DNA of 50,217 nt from Paenibacillus sp. PastM-3 (GTDB lineage Bacteria > Bacillota > Bacilli > Paenibacillales > Paenibacillaceae), in assembly GCF_029893965.1 (NCBI RefSeq), contig NZ_JARXXP010000032.1, positions 1-50,217 of the forward strand. The letters run 5' to 3'. This document shows, piece by piece, positions 14,897-23,756 of the stretch. The notes beneath the pieces were generated by a model. The model was not told the origin of the DNA and did no database searches. It worked only from the letters and a program-made list of their open reading frames with translations. Both the position numbers and the translations under genes were made by a program. Position 1 is the stretch's first letter. Each line of letters opens with the position of its first letter.

Positions 14897-14926
14897 ATTA
14901 TACTCATGGATAATTCTCACCGTCAA
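14897..14926 (-). promoter_or_regulatory. guaA promoter
   Basis: Minus strand TTGACG (14921-14926) and TATAAT (14897-14902) with an 18-base spacer. The start would lie about 20 bp before the GGGAGG site. No PurBox pair or purine aptamer is visible in this short leader. Confidence 0.85.
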
Positions 14927-15000
14927 GGAAAGGAGGACAGGCATTTTATGTGCTTTTGGGTGGTAAAGTCCAGCAGCAGCAAGGAACTTTAACGGAATGG

Positions 15001-15046
15001 AAAAACTGCCGGCCCCTGCTGGTAATGCTGTCCAGACGCCAGCAGG
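15001..15046 (-). terminator. possible terminator of the TgpA-DUF58 operon
   Basis: Minus strand CCTGCTGG and CCAGCAGG form a perfect eight-pair stem with a 16-base loop, but the T-run (15001-15005) begins nine bases after the stem. The spacing makes it a weak candidate. Confidence 0.35.
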
Positions 15047-15066
15047 CAAACGGACGCCGCTGCAGA

Positions 15067-17457
15067 TTACGCCAGCCGGAAGGTAATGACCAGACAACGG
15101 CTGATGAAATCAGCAGCCTCTTCGTCCTGCGGCGCAGCGGATAACGCGGAACCCGGACGCTGTGCGTCAAGGGAGGCGGGGACGGGAGGCGGAGCGGCGC
15201 TGTATGCCAGGGCTTCCCACTGGCATACAAACTGCCGGACCGCGGCGCGCAGCCGCGTGTCCTCAATGGCCAGGGAGGCGGCGTACTCCCTGGCCGTCAG
15301 CCCCGGCGGCGGCGCCCCGTACCGCGCCGCCAGGCCCCGCCAGGCCAGCGCGGCTGCGCGCAGCTGCCGCTCCCGGCCCCTGCTGCCGCGGCGCAGCGCC
15401 GGCAGCAGGGCCAGGCTCCGCCGCCAGCGCCAGGCGGCGGCGAGCAGCAGCGCCGCCGCGGCAGCGGGCGGCGCCGGGGTCCCGCCCGCCTGCGGCAGGG
15501 CGGGCAGGCCGTCCGCGGTGCTGCGCGCGGACGTCTCCTGCGGCGCGGGGGCCAGCGCCGCGGCAGGGGCCGCCGCCGGGCCAGCGGCGGCGAAGGATAC
15601 CCCCGGCGTAGGGTCAAAGGGGACCCAGCCCGCGCCGGGGAAGTACACTTCGACCCAGGCATGGGCATCCGCCTGGGTGATCAGATAGCGCCCGCGCTCA
15701 GGAGTGCCGGGCCCGTAGCCCTGCACATAGCGGGCCGGAATACCGCTGCTGCGCAGCAGGACCGTCATCGCCGAAGCAAAATGAACGCAGTAGCCCTGCT
15801 TGGCAGCGAACAGGAAATCATCCACGAAATCAGCCTCTGCCGGCGGAATCCGGGTATCAAGCGTGTATGGATAACTGCTGCTGAGGTAGCTGCGGACCGC
15901 TTCGGCGGCATCATACCGGTTCTCCGCCCCGGACGTAAGCTCTGCAGCAAGTGCAGCGACCCGTCCGGGAAGATGTGCCGGCAGCTGCAGATATTGAAAG
16001 GCGATAGCCGGCGGATCCTGTTCTTTCAGCCCGCGCAGCACTGCAGGATCACTTTCCGGCAGCAGCGATTGAACCTCATAGGCTTGGATTGCGGCTGCAC
16101 CGGAGGTTACCGGCAGACGAAAGCGGTCCTTCTCCGGATTCGTCAGCACATAACCAAGCCTGCTTCCATCCGTCAGCTCAACCCGTCCGACATCAGCTGC
16201 CGTGCCTGCACTGAACAGCGGCAGCCCGCCGGATACAGGAGCGGCAAGCTCAATCCGCTGAACCAGCGTCCGGTTGCCCGATGATGAATCCGCCGCCATA
16301 GCAGCAGCCATTTCATCCGAAGGAAGCGCAGTCAGATTAAGCGGCTCATACATAATCCCTTCCCGAATCCAGCGGCGGCCGTCGTAATAGGCAAGGCTTT
16401 CGCCCCGCCAGTATACCGGACGGCTGACGGCTGCAGTAAAAACAGGTGCAGTGCCCGGAGTCAGCGGCGCTCCAAGCTCACCCTCACCGGTTCCATACCC
16501 GGTAGTTCCCGCAGTGCCGGCAGAAGACGTTTCCTTCCCAGTACGGCTTGAAATTCCGCCTTCAACCCAATGCCTCAGCTGCTCCATCACCGGCTGCAGG
16601 GTTACGGGTGCAGCCGGCCGGGGCCCGTACAGCTGCCCGCCCGCCCAGGCTGCTACTGACAGCAGCACAGCAGTGAGCAGTGTAAAGCCTGCCCAGCTGT
16701 AATACGGCAGCCCTCTCTGATCCGTCTGCTCCCCGAGCCGCTGCAGGCCGGCCAGCCCCCGCATCCAGAGCGTCAGCACTGCGGCCGCTACTATACACCC
16801 TGTTGTATTAATACCAAAAATAATATCAAGCACAATGAGATAGCATGCAGTAACGACTGTAAACAGGGTGGTGGTCCCTCTGTACAGCGCCAGCTGCTGT
16901 ACGGAAGCAACCAGCAGGCCCCAGCCCAGAACCAGAATAAGCAGTCGGCTGTCCTCGCTAAGCTCCGACACTCTGCCGGTAAACAACCGTGCTGCATCCC
17001 CGGGAATCCCTGCCGCATAAGCTCCAAGCCAGTGCGGACCTTCATTTCTGTCGCAGGCAATGTACCAGGTCAGGGCAATAAGGACAAATTGTACAGAGAA
17101 CTGCAGCACGGCGGGAACCCGGAAGCTGCCCCACAAGAGCAGCACTCCTGCCGCAAACATCAGCAGCTCCAGCAGCTCCACTGTATCCGCTGCCGGTAGG
17201 GACTGATGCAGCGGCATCAGCCAGCTGATGAACATGCCCATAATAGCCAAAGAGAACAGCAGACGGTAGTACAGAGGATTGCTGTCTCCGTTACCGGTCT
17301 GGCTGTTCTCGGTTGGTTGTATATCCGGGCGGTATGCGGAGGCAGACACTGCCCTCAGGCTTTGCCCCTCTCCGCCGAAGCCGGGAGGGGAAGTCGTGGT
17401 GATCCCGGTACCGCCCTGCAGCGGACTACCCCAGTGTGGGTTTCCCCGGAAATTCAT
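15067..17457 (-). CDS. TgpA-type membrane transglutaminase-like protein
   Basis: A 796-residue membrane protein. The N-terminal third has about six or seven transmembrane helices. A large extracellular region follows with a transglutaminase core: Cys557 in GYCVHFASAM, His599 in DAHAW and Asp615 in FDPTPG. A low-complexity Ala/Pro segment, a further transmembrane helix and a cytoplasmic DUF4129-like tail complete it. The start is the ATG at 17457, four bases after GGGGGAGG; it lies inside the last codons of the DUF58 gene, giving a 32-bp overlap and likely translational coupling. Family members are usually found with DUF58 and MoxR ATPase genes and are linked to cell-wall or stress functions; the substrate is unknown. 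The Ala/Pro segment (about 15290-15600) is strikingly GC-rich. Confidence 0.9.
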   Translation of the reverse strand: MNFRGNPHWGSPLQGGTGITTTSPPGFGGEGQSLRAVSASAYRPDIQPTENSQTGNGDSNPLYYRLLFSLAIMGMFISWLMPLHQSLPAADTVELLELLMFAAGVLLLWGSFRVPAVLQFSVQFVLIALTWYIACDRNEGPHWLGAYAAGIPGDAARLFTGRVSELSEDSRLLILVLGWGLLVASVQQLALYRGTTTLFTVVTACYLIVLDIIFGINTTGCIVAAAVLTLWMRGLAGLQRLGEQTDQRGLPYYSWAGFTLLTAVLLSVAAWAGGQLYGPRPAAPVTLQPVMEQLRHWVEGGISSRTGKETSSAGTAGTTGYGTGEGELGAPLTPGTAPVFTAAVSRPVYWRGESLAYYDGRRWIREGIMYEPLNLTALPSDEMAAAMAADSSSGNRTLVQRIELAAPVSGGLPLFSAGTAADVGRVELTDGSRLGYVLTNPEKDRFRLPVTSGAAAIQAYEVQSLLPESDPAVLRGLKEQDPPAIAFQYLQLPAHLPGRVAALAAELTSGAENRYDAAEAVRSYLSSSYPYTLDTRIPPAEADFVDDFLFAAKQGYCVHFASAMTVLLRSSGIPARYVQGYGPGTPERGRYLITQADAHAWVEVYFPGAGWVPFDPTPGVSFAAAGPAAAPAAALAPAPQETSARSTADGLPALPQAGGTPAPPAAAAALLLAAAWRWRRSLALLPALRRGSRGRERQLRAAALAWRGLAARYGAPPPGLTAREYAASLAIEDTRLRAAVRQFVCQWEALAYSAAPPPVPASLDAQRPGSALSAAPQDEEAADFISRCLVITFRLA

Positions 17458-18844
17458 GTACCTCCCCCTCCTTCTTCCATCCAGGCGCAGCAGATTGATC
17501 CAGACAGTATAGCCTTGCACCCAGCCGGGCCAGACTGCCGCTGATCGTTCCCGCCGCCGGCCTGAAGCTTCCCGGCCGCGGGTCCGCTGAGTTCTGGTTC
17601 TTCAGCGCTCCCGCGGCTGCACTTTCAGGCTGCGGAGCCGGCTGATCCCATACATAGTACAGCTCCACCCTCACACCCTGCACCAGAAACCGGGCAAGCG
17701 TGCGGGCGGCTTCTTCCTCCAGCCGTCCGGTAATGACAGCCACCGTCATGCCGGGAATCCAGTGCTGCGAAGCATCCTCCAGCAGCCGGCTGAGACTCCG
17801 TGTTCCGCCGGGCATAATTTCCGTAAGCATATCCTGCACCCTGCCGGGGATTTTGCCCAGTCCCTCATGTCTTGCCATCCCTTCAGGCCAGCCTCCGGTG
17901 AAGAGCTGGACATAGCCCCCGCTGCGCTCAGCGGAGAGCAGCAATCCCATCGCTGCAGAGACCGCCCGCTCAAAGGCCGGATTTGCCTTATCCCGCTGGC
18001 TGCGCGGCGACAAGGCGCTGAAGGGAATCTCATAATCCTCCGGACAGTTGGCCAGCACTATGCAGGACATCCGCCCCTCTTCCTTCTCCGGCACCCGGCT
18101 CTGCAGCGCACCCTTGCTGGCGCTGCTCTTCCAGTGGATCCGGTTCAGCGGATCACCCGGTACATAATGGCGGATATCCGCAGCTTCCCCGCCGCTGCTT
18201 CCCCGCTTCTGCAGCATTTCTCCGCTCTTGCGGCTGCTCTCCGGCAGACCCGCTCCGGTATAGAGCGGTTTGGGGAGCACCTTCAGGCTCTCCCGGGCTT
18301 CAAGCCGGCTTTCCCCCGTGAACAGCCCTGCCGGATCTCCCCAGCTTACCCGGCTGCCATACAGCCGGTGAATCCCCCGGGGTACCTCACTAAGCCCGTA
18401 GGAATAGCGGAAGGAACGCCGGAAACCGGGGAACAGCAGCTCCCGGTGCCAGCCCCCTCCCCAATAATCGGTTATGATCATCCAGGGAACCGGAAGCCGG
18501 GTCGCGAAGCTGACCTGCACGTCGACAAGCAGGCTGTCCCCGGCTACAGGACGGCCCGGGGTGATGCTGCGCGTGATTGTGAACCGCCGCGGCCCGAAGG
18601 CCTGCAGCAGGAGCCCCCAGCCCATCAGCAGTCCGCAGACAATCAGCAGAAACAGCAGCGAGGCTCCGCCCCGCCAAACATATAAAATTCCGAGAACAAG
18701 GGTAACTGCCAGCATCCGGAGCCACTCCGCAGCAATGCTGCGGCTCCGGCGGAACAACAGTCCCTGGACGTCAGATGAACGCTTGTCGGGCGTTTGCTCC
18801 ATTAGTGATGAAGAGGACAATCGGCACCCTTCCTTTGTGGTCAT
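17426..18844 (-). CDS. DUF58 family protein
   Basis: A 472-residue protein with two transmembrane helices near the N-terminus (about residues 40-85) and a cytoplasmic region that contains the DUF58 hallmark IRHYVPGDPLNRIHWKSSAS. The family has a von Willebrand-A-like fold and usually works with a MoxR-type AAA+ ATPase and a TgpA-type transglutaminase. TgpA is present downstream with a 32-bp overlap, but no MoxR gene lies upstream. The ATG at 18844 has GGAG seven bases upstream; a shorter start is possible because the first 30 residues are not conserved-looking. Exact function unknown. Confidence 0.85.
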   Translation of the reverse strand: MTTKEGCRLSSSSLMEQTPDKRSSDVQGLLFRRSRSIAAEWLRMLAVTLVLGILYVWRGGASLLFLLIVCGLLMGWGLLLQAFGPRRFTITRSITPGRPVAGDSLLVDVQVSFATRLPVPWMIITDYWGGGWHRELLFPGFRRSFRYSYGLSEVPRGIHRLYGSRVSWGDPAGLFTGESRLEARESLKVLPKPLYTGAGLPESSRKSGEMLQKRGSSGGEAADIRHYVPGDPLNRIHWKSSASKGALQSRVPEKEEGRMSCIVLANCPEDYEIPFSALSPRSQRDKANPAFERAVSAAMGLLLSAERSGGYVQLFTGGWPEGMARHEGLGKIPGRVQDMLTEIMPGGTRSLSRLLEDASQHWIPGMTVAVITGRLEEEAARTLARFLVQGVRVELYYVWDQPAPQPESAAAGALKNQNSADPRPGSFRPAAGTISGSLARLGARLYCLDQSAAPGWKKEGEVHEFPGKPTLG

Positions 18845-18884
18845 AGACTAGCTCCGGTGTATGCGGCAATGCAGCATACAAGAG

Positions 18885-18950
18885 CCTACTATTGTCTATT
18901 CTTCCCACGTAAAAGGGTGCCCAAACCCCCGATGTCTTTTCGACAATAAG
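18885..18950 (-). other. possible structured leader of the DUF58-TgpA operon
   Basis: Minus strand ATTGTC (18942-18947 read in reverse) and GACAAT (18891-18896) can close a stem around an internal GGGTGCCC-like hairpin and a GTC-GAAAA-GAC hairpin. No known riboswitch signature was matched. It lies 40-100 bp upstream of the DUF58 start. Confidence 0.3.
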
Positions 18951-18975
18951 GGTTGTTATTTTTATTTTCAAATAC

Positions 18976-20370
18976 TCAAAGTGCCTTTACCCGCCGTTCC
19001 TCCGCCGTTACGTTAACCTCCAGCAGCGGGTGGCCCGCCTCCTCAAGCAGATCACGCAGCGGAAGCCACAGGGCAGAGCCGATCAGCTCTATATCCGAAC
19101 TTCTGGTTATAAGAGTACCCTCATCCGTAGTTAGGGTAAGGCGCTTATTCCCGGCATCCGCATTCACCTCACGGCCGTTCCAGTACACGCTGCCGCTCCG
19201 GCTGACTGTATCCCAGCCGACATGCCCTCCTAACCGCTCAATTACCGCCCTTAGTGGAACTATATATTGGCCGTTGCTGATTCTGAATTCCCCCGGGTCC
19301 AGCTTCGCTTCCAGTTTGCCCACTTCCAGTATGAGCGGCTTCCCGGGCCCGAACAGTCCTGCATTCGGTACAATATTCGAGGCTACCCAGGCCGCAGATG
19401 GTTTGGTCCGCCCTGCCGCTGCCGCAGCAGCTGACACTCTGAACTGTACCGGCTCCTGATCTGCATCCAGTACACCGAAGCTGTAGCCTGCTGCCTTGTA
19501 CCGGGCAATAATTTCCGGCAGCGCCTTGGCGCTCTCCGCATGGCCAGCCCCGTCATGAAGCAGCAGAATAATCCGGGAGGCCTTCAGCGACACTGACTCC
19601 TGCAGGATTTCTGCCGCCGGTACACCCTTTCCTTTGGAATCCCCGCTGTCCACGGTCCAGTCCATGACGGTGTATCCCGCTTCTTTTAACAGCTCGAAAT
19701 AAGTAGCGTCAAAATGCCCGTACGTACCGCCAGGTGCACGTACCAGCTGAGGCCGGATGCCTGTTATTTCCCGCACTACCTCTTCGGTCTGTTTGATCTG
19801 ACTCCAAAATTCCGTGAATCCGCTATATAAATCATGGTAATTATGATTATAGGTATGATTGCCGATGACATGCCCCTGCTCCCAGATGGCGTTGATCAGT
19901 TCAGGATGACTTTTGGCCTGCTGCCCCAGTACAAAAAAAGTCGCCTTGACATCCTGCTTCCGCAGAATCTCCAGCACAGCCGGTGTGACATTGCTGGGAC
20001 CGTCATCAAAGGTGAGATAGACCGTTTTTTGCCCTGCCTTTTTATTAATCTTCTGTACCGCGGCTGCGGCAGTTTCCTTTTGCTGTGCCGAAGTAACCGG
20101 CTCTATACCTGAGGCTTGTACCGTCCGGTCTGTATTCATGTTTGTACGATTCTGACGGATTACAGCCGGAGCGCTCAAATCTTGCGTCACGGCTGCCGGA
20201 AGATTATTCTTAGAGAGAACAGATACGGCAACACCGGCCTGCATAGGGACAGACTTCCGGTCTGGGAAGGATTGTACGCCCCAACCGGTCAAAACAAATA
20301 GTACAACAGCCATAGCAAGCAACCCGCGGACGGCCATCCGGCGGATCAGGGTTCTTTTGCTACCGTTCAT
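18976..20370 (-). CDS. membrane-anchored polysaccharide deacetylase with copper-amine-oxidase-like stalk domain
   Basis: A 464-residue exported protein. An N-terminal anchor (residues 13-31) is followed by a flexible linker and a NodB deacetylase domain (about 114-302): Asp122/Asp123 in TFDDGPS, the metal ligands His172 and His176 in NHTYNH, Arg211 in RAPGG and His272 in LLHDGAG. These residues support an active metal-dependent N-deacetylase acting on peptidoglycan or another wall glycan. Residues about 345-460 resemble the copper amine oxidase N-terminal stalk domain common in Paenibacillus surface proteins, probably for wall attachment. The start is the ATG at 20370 with GGAGG eight bases upstream. 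It is divergent from dedA. Confidence 0.9.
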   Translation of the reverse strand: MNGSKRTLIRRMAVRGLLAMAVVLFVLTGWGVQSFPDRKSVPMQAGVAVSVLSKNNLPAAVTQDLSAPAVIRQNRTNMNTDRTVQASGIEPVTSAQQKETAAAAVQKINKKAGQKTVYLTFDDGPSNVTPAVLEILRKQDVKATFFVLGQQAKSHPELINAIWEQGHVIGNHTYNHNYHDLYSGFTEFWSQIKQTEEVVREITGIRPQLVRAPGGTYGHFDATYFELLKEAGYTVMDWTVDSGDSKGKGVPAAEILQESVSLKASRIILLLHDGAGHAESAKALPEIIARYKAAGYSFGVLDADQEPVQFRVSAAAAAAGRTKPSAAWVASNIVPNAGLFGPGKPLILEVGKLEAKLDPGEFRISNGQYIVPLRAVIERLGGHVGWDTVSRSGSVYWNGREVNADAGNKRLTLTTDEGTLITRSSDIELIGSALWLPLRDLLEEAGHPLLEVNVTAEERRVKAL

Positions 20371-20477
20371 CTTCTCTACCTCCAGCATTCTATTGGCTTG
20401 GCACCTGTCTGGTAGAGTGTATGAAGACAAGCATCGAAATAGAATTAGGCGCGCCGCCTTTGGAGAGTGACTTTATT

Positions 20478-21146
20478 ATGGAAATGCTGAAGTGGATTCA
20501 GGAGCTGTTCGCCAATTATGGCTATAATGTGCTGTTCTTTGGGCTTTTGCTGGAATTTGTGGCTTTACCTTTTCCTGGGGAAACCACGATGGCCTTCGCC
20601 GGATTCCTCTCTTATACCGGGAGGCTGGATTTTCTGACTCTGGTTGTTGTTGCTTTTGCAGGGACGACTGCAGGCATGACGATCACTTATTTCATCGGGC
20701 TAAAGGCAGGACTCCCCTTCATCCAGCGATACGGTAAATGGTTTCTGTTCTCGCCGGCCAAACTGGAAAAAACACAGCGCTGGTTCGAGCGTTACGGGAG
20801 TTTCCTGATTTCCATCGGATATTTTATTCCCGGCGTCCGGCATTTTACCGGCTATTTTGCCGGCATTATCGCTCTGCCCTTCCGGAAGTTCGCTTTGTAC
20901 GCCTACGGCGGGGCCCTGATCTGGGTCATCCTGTTTCTGGGTATCGGAAAAGTGTTCGGCCCGCAGTGGACGGGCATCTTCCACCTGTTTGAGCTGTACG
21001 CGCTCTGGATTGTCTCCGGTGCTGCAGCCCTTGCCGTGCTGATTGTCCTGATTCGCTACCGGCGTATCCTGACTGTCCGGGTATTGCGGCGTAGCCCTGA
21101 GCTTGAACTGAAGACCAAGCTGAAAGAAACATCCAAGGAGCGCTAA
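20478..21146 (+). CDS. DedA family membrane protein
   Basis: A 222-residue polytopic membrane protein of the DedA/SNARE-associated family, with ALPFPGETTMAFAGFLS (the conserved Glu in the first re-entrant loop) and the later GYFIPGVRHFTGYFAG, where the Arg is essential in studied homologues. Members flip or recycle undecaprenyl phosphate or phospholipids and support envelope homeostasis. The ATG at 20478 has GGAGAG ten bases upstream; an earlier in-frame ATG at 20421 has a poorer site. It may supply recycled lipid carrier to the envelope genes nearby. Downstream is convergent with an MFS gene. Confidence 0.88.
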   Translation: MEMLKWIQELFANYGYNVLFFGLLLEFVALPFPGETTMAFAGFLSYTGRLDFLTLVVVAFAGTTAGMTITYFIGLKAGLPFIQRYGKWFLFSPAKLEKTQRWFERYGSFLISIGYFIPGVRHFTGYFAGIIALPFRKFALYAYGGALIWVILFLGIGKVFGPQWTGIFHLFELYALWIVSGAAALAVLIVLIRYRRILTVRVLRRSPELELKTKLKETSKER

Positions 21147-21160
21147 ACCACACCTTGTAT

Positions 21161-21208
21161 AAAAAAACAGCCCTGCGCCGGAAAATCCCCGTTATACGCA
21201 GCGGCTGT
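21161..21208 (-). terminator. terminator of the MFS gene
   Basis: Minus strand ACAGCCGCTGCG pairs with CGCAGGGCTGT and is followed by seven T. It sits between convergent genes. On the plus strand the T-run is only two bases, so it serves mainly the MFS gene. Confidence 0.8.
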
Positions 21209-21248
21209 TAAACCTGCAGGACAGTTCCTAGTTGAAAGGTTATCTTTC

Positions 21249-22586
21249 TCACCCTTCACCTGCCCTCCCTCTTCTTTTTGTACCGCTAACGGTAATGCGC
21301 ATTCTTACACGCAAGGCGGCATATCCGGCCAGCAGCAGCGCGATGGCTGTGAACCCGGCTCCGCCCGCAAAGCCGAGCATTCTTGGCTCCACATAATCAA
21401 GCATCCAGCCTGCCCCGAGCATGGACAGGCCTAGTAGCGTGCCGCTGGCGGCAGACAGCATGCCAAAGATAACCGGCTGCAGCCGGGGCGGCGTTTCGCG
21501 CATGACTAACGTATCCAGACAGGCATTTCCGGCGCCACCGGCCAGAGCGAGCAGGATGTACAGGAAAAATGCCTGCAGGAAACTCCCGCTGCTGCTGATG
21601 GCCATCAGCAGGATTCCTTCCAGCAGAAGTCCGGTGAGCGCTGCTGCCAGCAGCCGCTTGGTCAGCAGCCTTCCCGCGAAAAAGCTGAGGCTCAGCCCAA
21701 TTCCAAGCGCTGCATAGAACGCGCCCACTCCAGCATCTCCAGCATGAAACTCCTGTACCGCATACACACTGATCAGCACATTATCCCACCCGTTGATCAC
21801 CGGCACCAGAAGCTCATAGGCGATTACAATCTGCAGCGCCAGACTGCCCCGGGCCACAAATTTAAGGGTCTGCAGACGGCCTTTGTCAGTCTGCTCTCCC
21901 TTCACAGATTCACCAGCCGCTCCTGTGCTCACTCTATCTCCGTCCGCAGACGCTGCGGAAGCCTCAAGCCTCTTCCGTCCTGCCCTGCCCGCCGCCTCAG
22001 TCTGTGGAAACGAAATCCCCCACAGCAGCACAGCCGCTGCGAGGAAGGACAGGGCATTCATGACAAAAGCCATATCGGGGCCGAACCACAGCGATACCAC
22101 ACCGCCGATAAAGGCGCCGAGGATCAGTACGCTGCCGTTCATCAGCTGCTCCAGACCGTTTATCTTCAGCAGCGCTGAGGCATCAGCAAGCAGCGGAATG
22201 GAGGATTTGCGTACCGGACTGTAGACTGCCTCTCCGGCAGCCATAATAAAACTGCCGGCATACAGCAGCCACAGCCGGTCTTCCCCGTCCACCAGCAGAA
22301 AGGACAGTGCGACCGGGACACGCAGGAGATCGACGGCAATCAAGATCGCTTTGCGCGGAAGCCTGACTGCCAGCATTCCCCCCAAAGGAGCCATGAACAA
22401 ATAGGGCAGCACCCTGACACCAAGCGTGATCCCTACAGCCATGCCCGAGCCCGTCAGCTGCAGGACGAGTGCCAGCATCGCTACACTGCTGAAACGGTCA
22501 CCGATTCCGTTGACCAGCCCGGCAGCAAATAATCTGGAGTAGCCCTTCATCTGCCGCAGGCCCGGACCGGCAATCCTTCTAGTCAT
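21249..22586 (-). CDS. MFS transporter, drug or metabolite exporter
   Basis: A 445-residue protein with 12 predicted transmembrane helices in two halves joined by a long hydrophilic loop (about residues 195-240). NGIGDRFSSVAMLALVLQLTGSG and GMLAVRLPRKAILIAVDLLRV match the MFS_3 group of exporters (MdtG/enterobactin-exporter relatives). Substrate cannot be assigned. The ATG at 22586 has GCGGGG upstream. It is divergent from a WYL-domain regulator across a 158-bp gap that holds a 20-bp perfect palindrome over its own -10 box, which suggests direct regulation. Confidence 0.82.
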   Translation of the reverse strand: MTRRIAGPGLRQMKGYSRLFAAGLVNGIGDRFSSVAMLALVLQLTGSGMAVGITLGVRVLPYLFMAPLGGMLAVRLPRKAILIAVDLLRVPVALSFLLVDGEDRLWLLYAGSFIMAAGEAVYSPVRKSSIPLLADASALLKINGLEQLMNGSVLILGAFIGGVVSLWFGPDMAFVMNALSFLAAAVLLWGISFPQTEAAGRAGRKRLEASAASADGDRVSTGAAGESVKGEQTDKGRLQTLKFVARGSLALQIVIAYELLVPVINGWDNVLISVYAVQEFHAGDAGVGAFYAALGIGLSLSFFAGRLLTKRLLAAALTGLLLEGILLMAISSSGSFLQAFFLYILLALAGGAGNACLDTLVMRETPPRLQPVIFGMLSAASGTLLGLSMLGAGWMLDYVEPRMLGFAGGAGFTAIALLLAGYAALRVRMRITVSGTKRRGRAGEG

Positions 22587-22613
22587 TGCAATAACCCCGC
22601 ATTCTAATTAATA

Positions 22614-22633
22614 TAATATCTAATTAGATATTA
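22614..22633. promoter_or_regulatory. 20-bp palindromic operator candidate
   Basis: TAATATCTAATTAGATATTA is a perfect 20-bp palindrome in the divergent gap between the MFS gene and the WYL regulator. It overlaps the MFS -10 box exactly, so a bound regulator would block that promoter. Confidence 0.6.
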
Positions 22634-22656
22634 ATCTAATTTATTGCTATTGGCAA
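22628..22656 (-). promoter_or_regulatory. MFS gene promoter
   Basis: Minus strand TTGCCA (22651-22656) and TAATAT (22628-22633) with a 17-base spacer. The -10 box lies in the palindrome. Confidence 0.6.
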
Positions 22657-22744
22657 TGCCTTCTTTTCTTTACTCCCCGCAAAATATAAAATGATTGATG
22701 ACCGCTATGCCGGAATTAACTTATTGATAAAGAGGTGTCCTTCC

Positions 22745-23701
22745 ATGAAAATAGACCGCCTGCTCTCTATCGTGGTCCTTCTGATTAACCGTCCCCTGAT
22801 CCAGGCCAAGGAGCTTGCCGATATGTTTGAGGTATCCGTGCGCACTATCTACCGGGATATTGAAAGCATTAACGGAGCCGGAATCCCGGTTGTAACGTAC
22901 CAGGGTGCAGGCGGCGGAATCGGATTAATGGAAGGGTACCGGCTGGACCGCAACCTGCTGACCGAGCATGAGCTGGCTGATATTTTTACCGCACTGCAGA
23001 GCGTGTCCTCTTATGGCGGGGCCGAGCATTCACTACTCATGGAAAAAATCAGCAGTGTCATCCCTCCCTCCCAATCCGCCGCCTTCCGCAGCAAAACCGC
23101 CCAGCTGGTTGTCGATTTTTCCCCCTGGGGAATGCAGGGGCCGCTGGAGGAGCGGCTGGCGCTGCTCAAGGAGGCGCTGGAGGAATCTGCAGCCGTCACT
23201 TTCGAATATGTTGCTGCCAGCGGTGCAGTAAGCCGGCGCTCGGTAGAGCCTTACACACTGGTGCTGAAGGGCCAGTCGTGGTACTTGTATGGCTTCTGTA
23301 CAGAACGCGGCGATTTCAGGCTGTTCAAGCTGCTCCGCATGAAATCACTGGTCAAGGAGGAGCGCCGGTATGTCCGCCAGGACATTCCTGTAAAGGAGCT
23401 GCCCTGGAGCAGCGGCTGGGCTGACCCCTCAGGCACAACGCCGGTTGTGCTGCATTTTTCGGCTGCAGGCAGACATCTTGCAGAAGACTATTTTGATTGC
23501 AGCGAGCTGCATCCGGACGGAGAAGGCGGCTATACGGTGACCGTCTATTACCCCGAAGATAACTGGCTATACGGCTTCCTTCTCGGCTTTGGACCCTCAG
23601 CAGAGGTACTGGAGCCGGAGCATATCCGGCGCAGACTGGGCGAAATAGCCGCCGGCATTGCCGCTGTTTACAGCTCATGCGGAGACTCCGGAAATACATA
23701 A
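22745..23701 (+). CDS. HTH/WYL-domain transcriptional regulator (YafY type)
   Basis: A 318-residue regulator. The N-terminal winged helix (about 1-60) contains IQAKELADMFEVSVRTIYRDIESI, the DeoR/HTH_11 recognition pattern. The WYL domain (about 140-230) contains RSVEPYTLVLKGQSWYLYGFC and a C-terminal WCX extension follows. WYL domains bind nucleotides, nucleic acids or small ligands. The ATG at 22745 has AGAGGTG eight bases upstream. Its divergent MFS neighbour is the likely target. A bidirectional terminator follows. Confidence 0.9.
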   Translation: MKIDRLLSIVVLLINRPLIQAKELADMFEVSVRTIYRDIESINGAGIPVVTYQGAGGGIGLMEGYRLDRNLLTEHELADIFTALQSVSSYGGAEHSLLMEKISSVIPPSQSAAFRSKTAQLVVDFSPWGMQGPLEERLALLKEALEESAAVTFEYVAASGAVSRRSVEPYTLVLKGQSWYLYGFCTERGDFRLFKLLRMKSLVKEERRYVRQDIPVKELPWSSGWADPSGTTPVVLHFSAAGRHLAEDYFDCSELHPDGEGGYTVTVYYPEDNWLYGFLLGFGPSAEVLEPEHIRRRLGEIAAGIAAVYSSCGDSGNT

Positions 23702-23752
23702 AAAACGGGACACCCTGCAGCCAGCCAGGCTGCTTAAGGTATCCCGTTTTTT
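23700..23752. terminator. bidirectional terminator
   Basis: AAAAAACGGGA and TCCCGTTTTTT form the ends of a hairpin between two convergent genes; both strands give a T-run. An inner CAGCC/GGCTG stem is also present. Confidence 0.85.
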
Positions 23753-23756
23753 ATGG

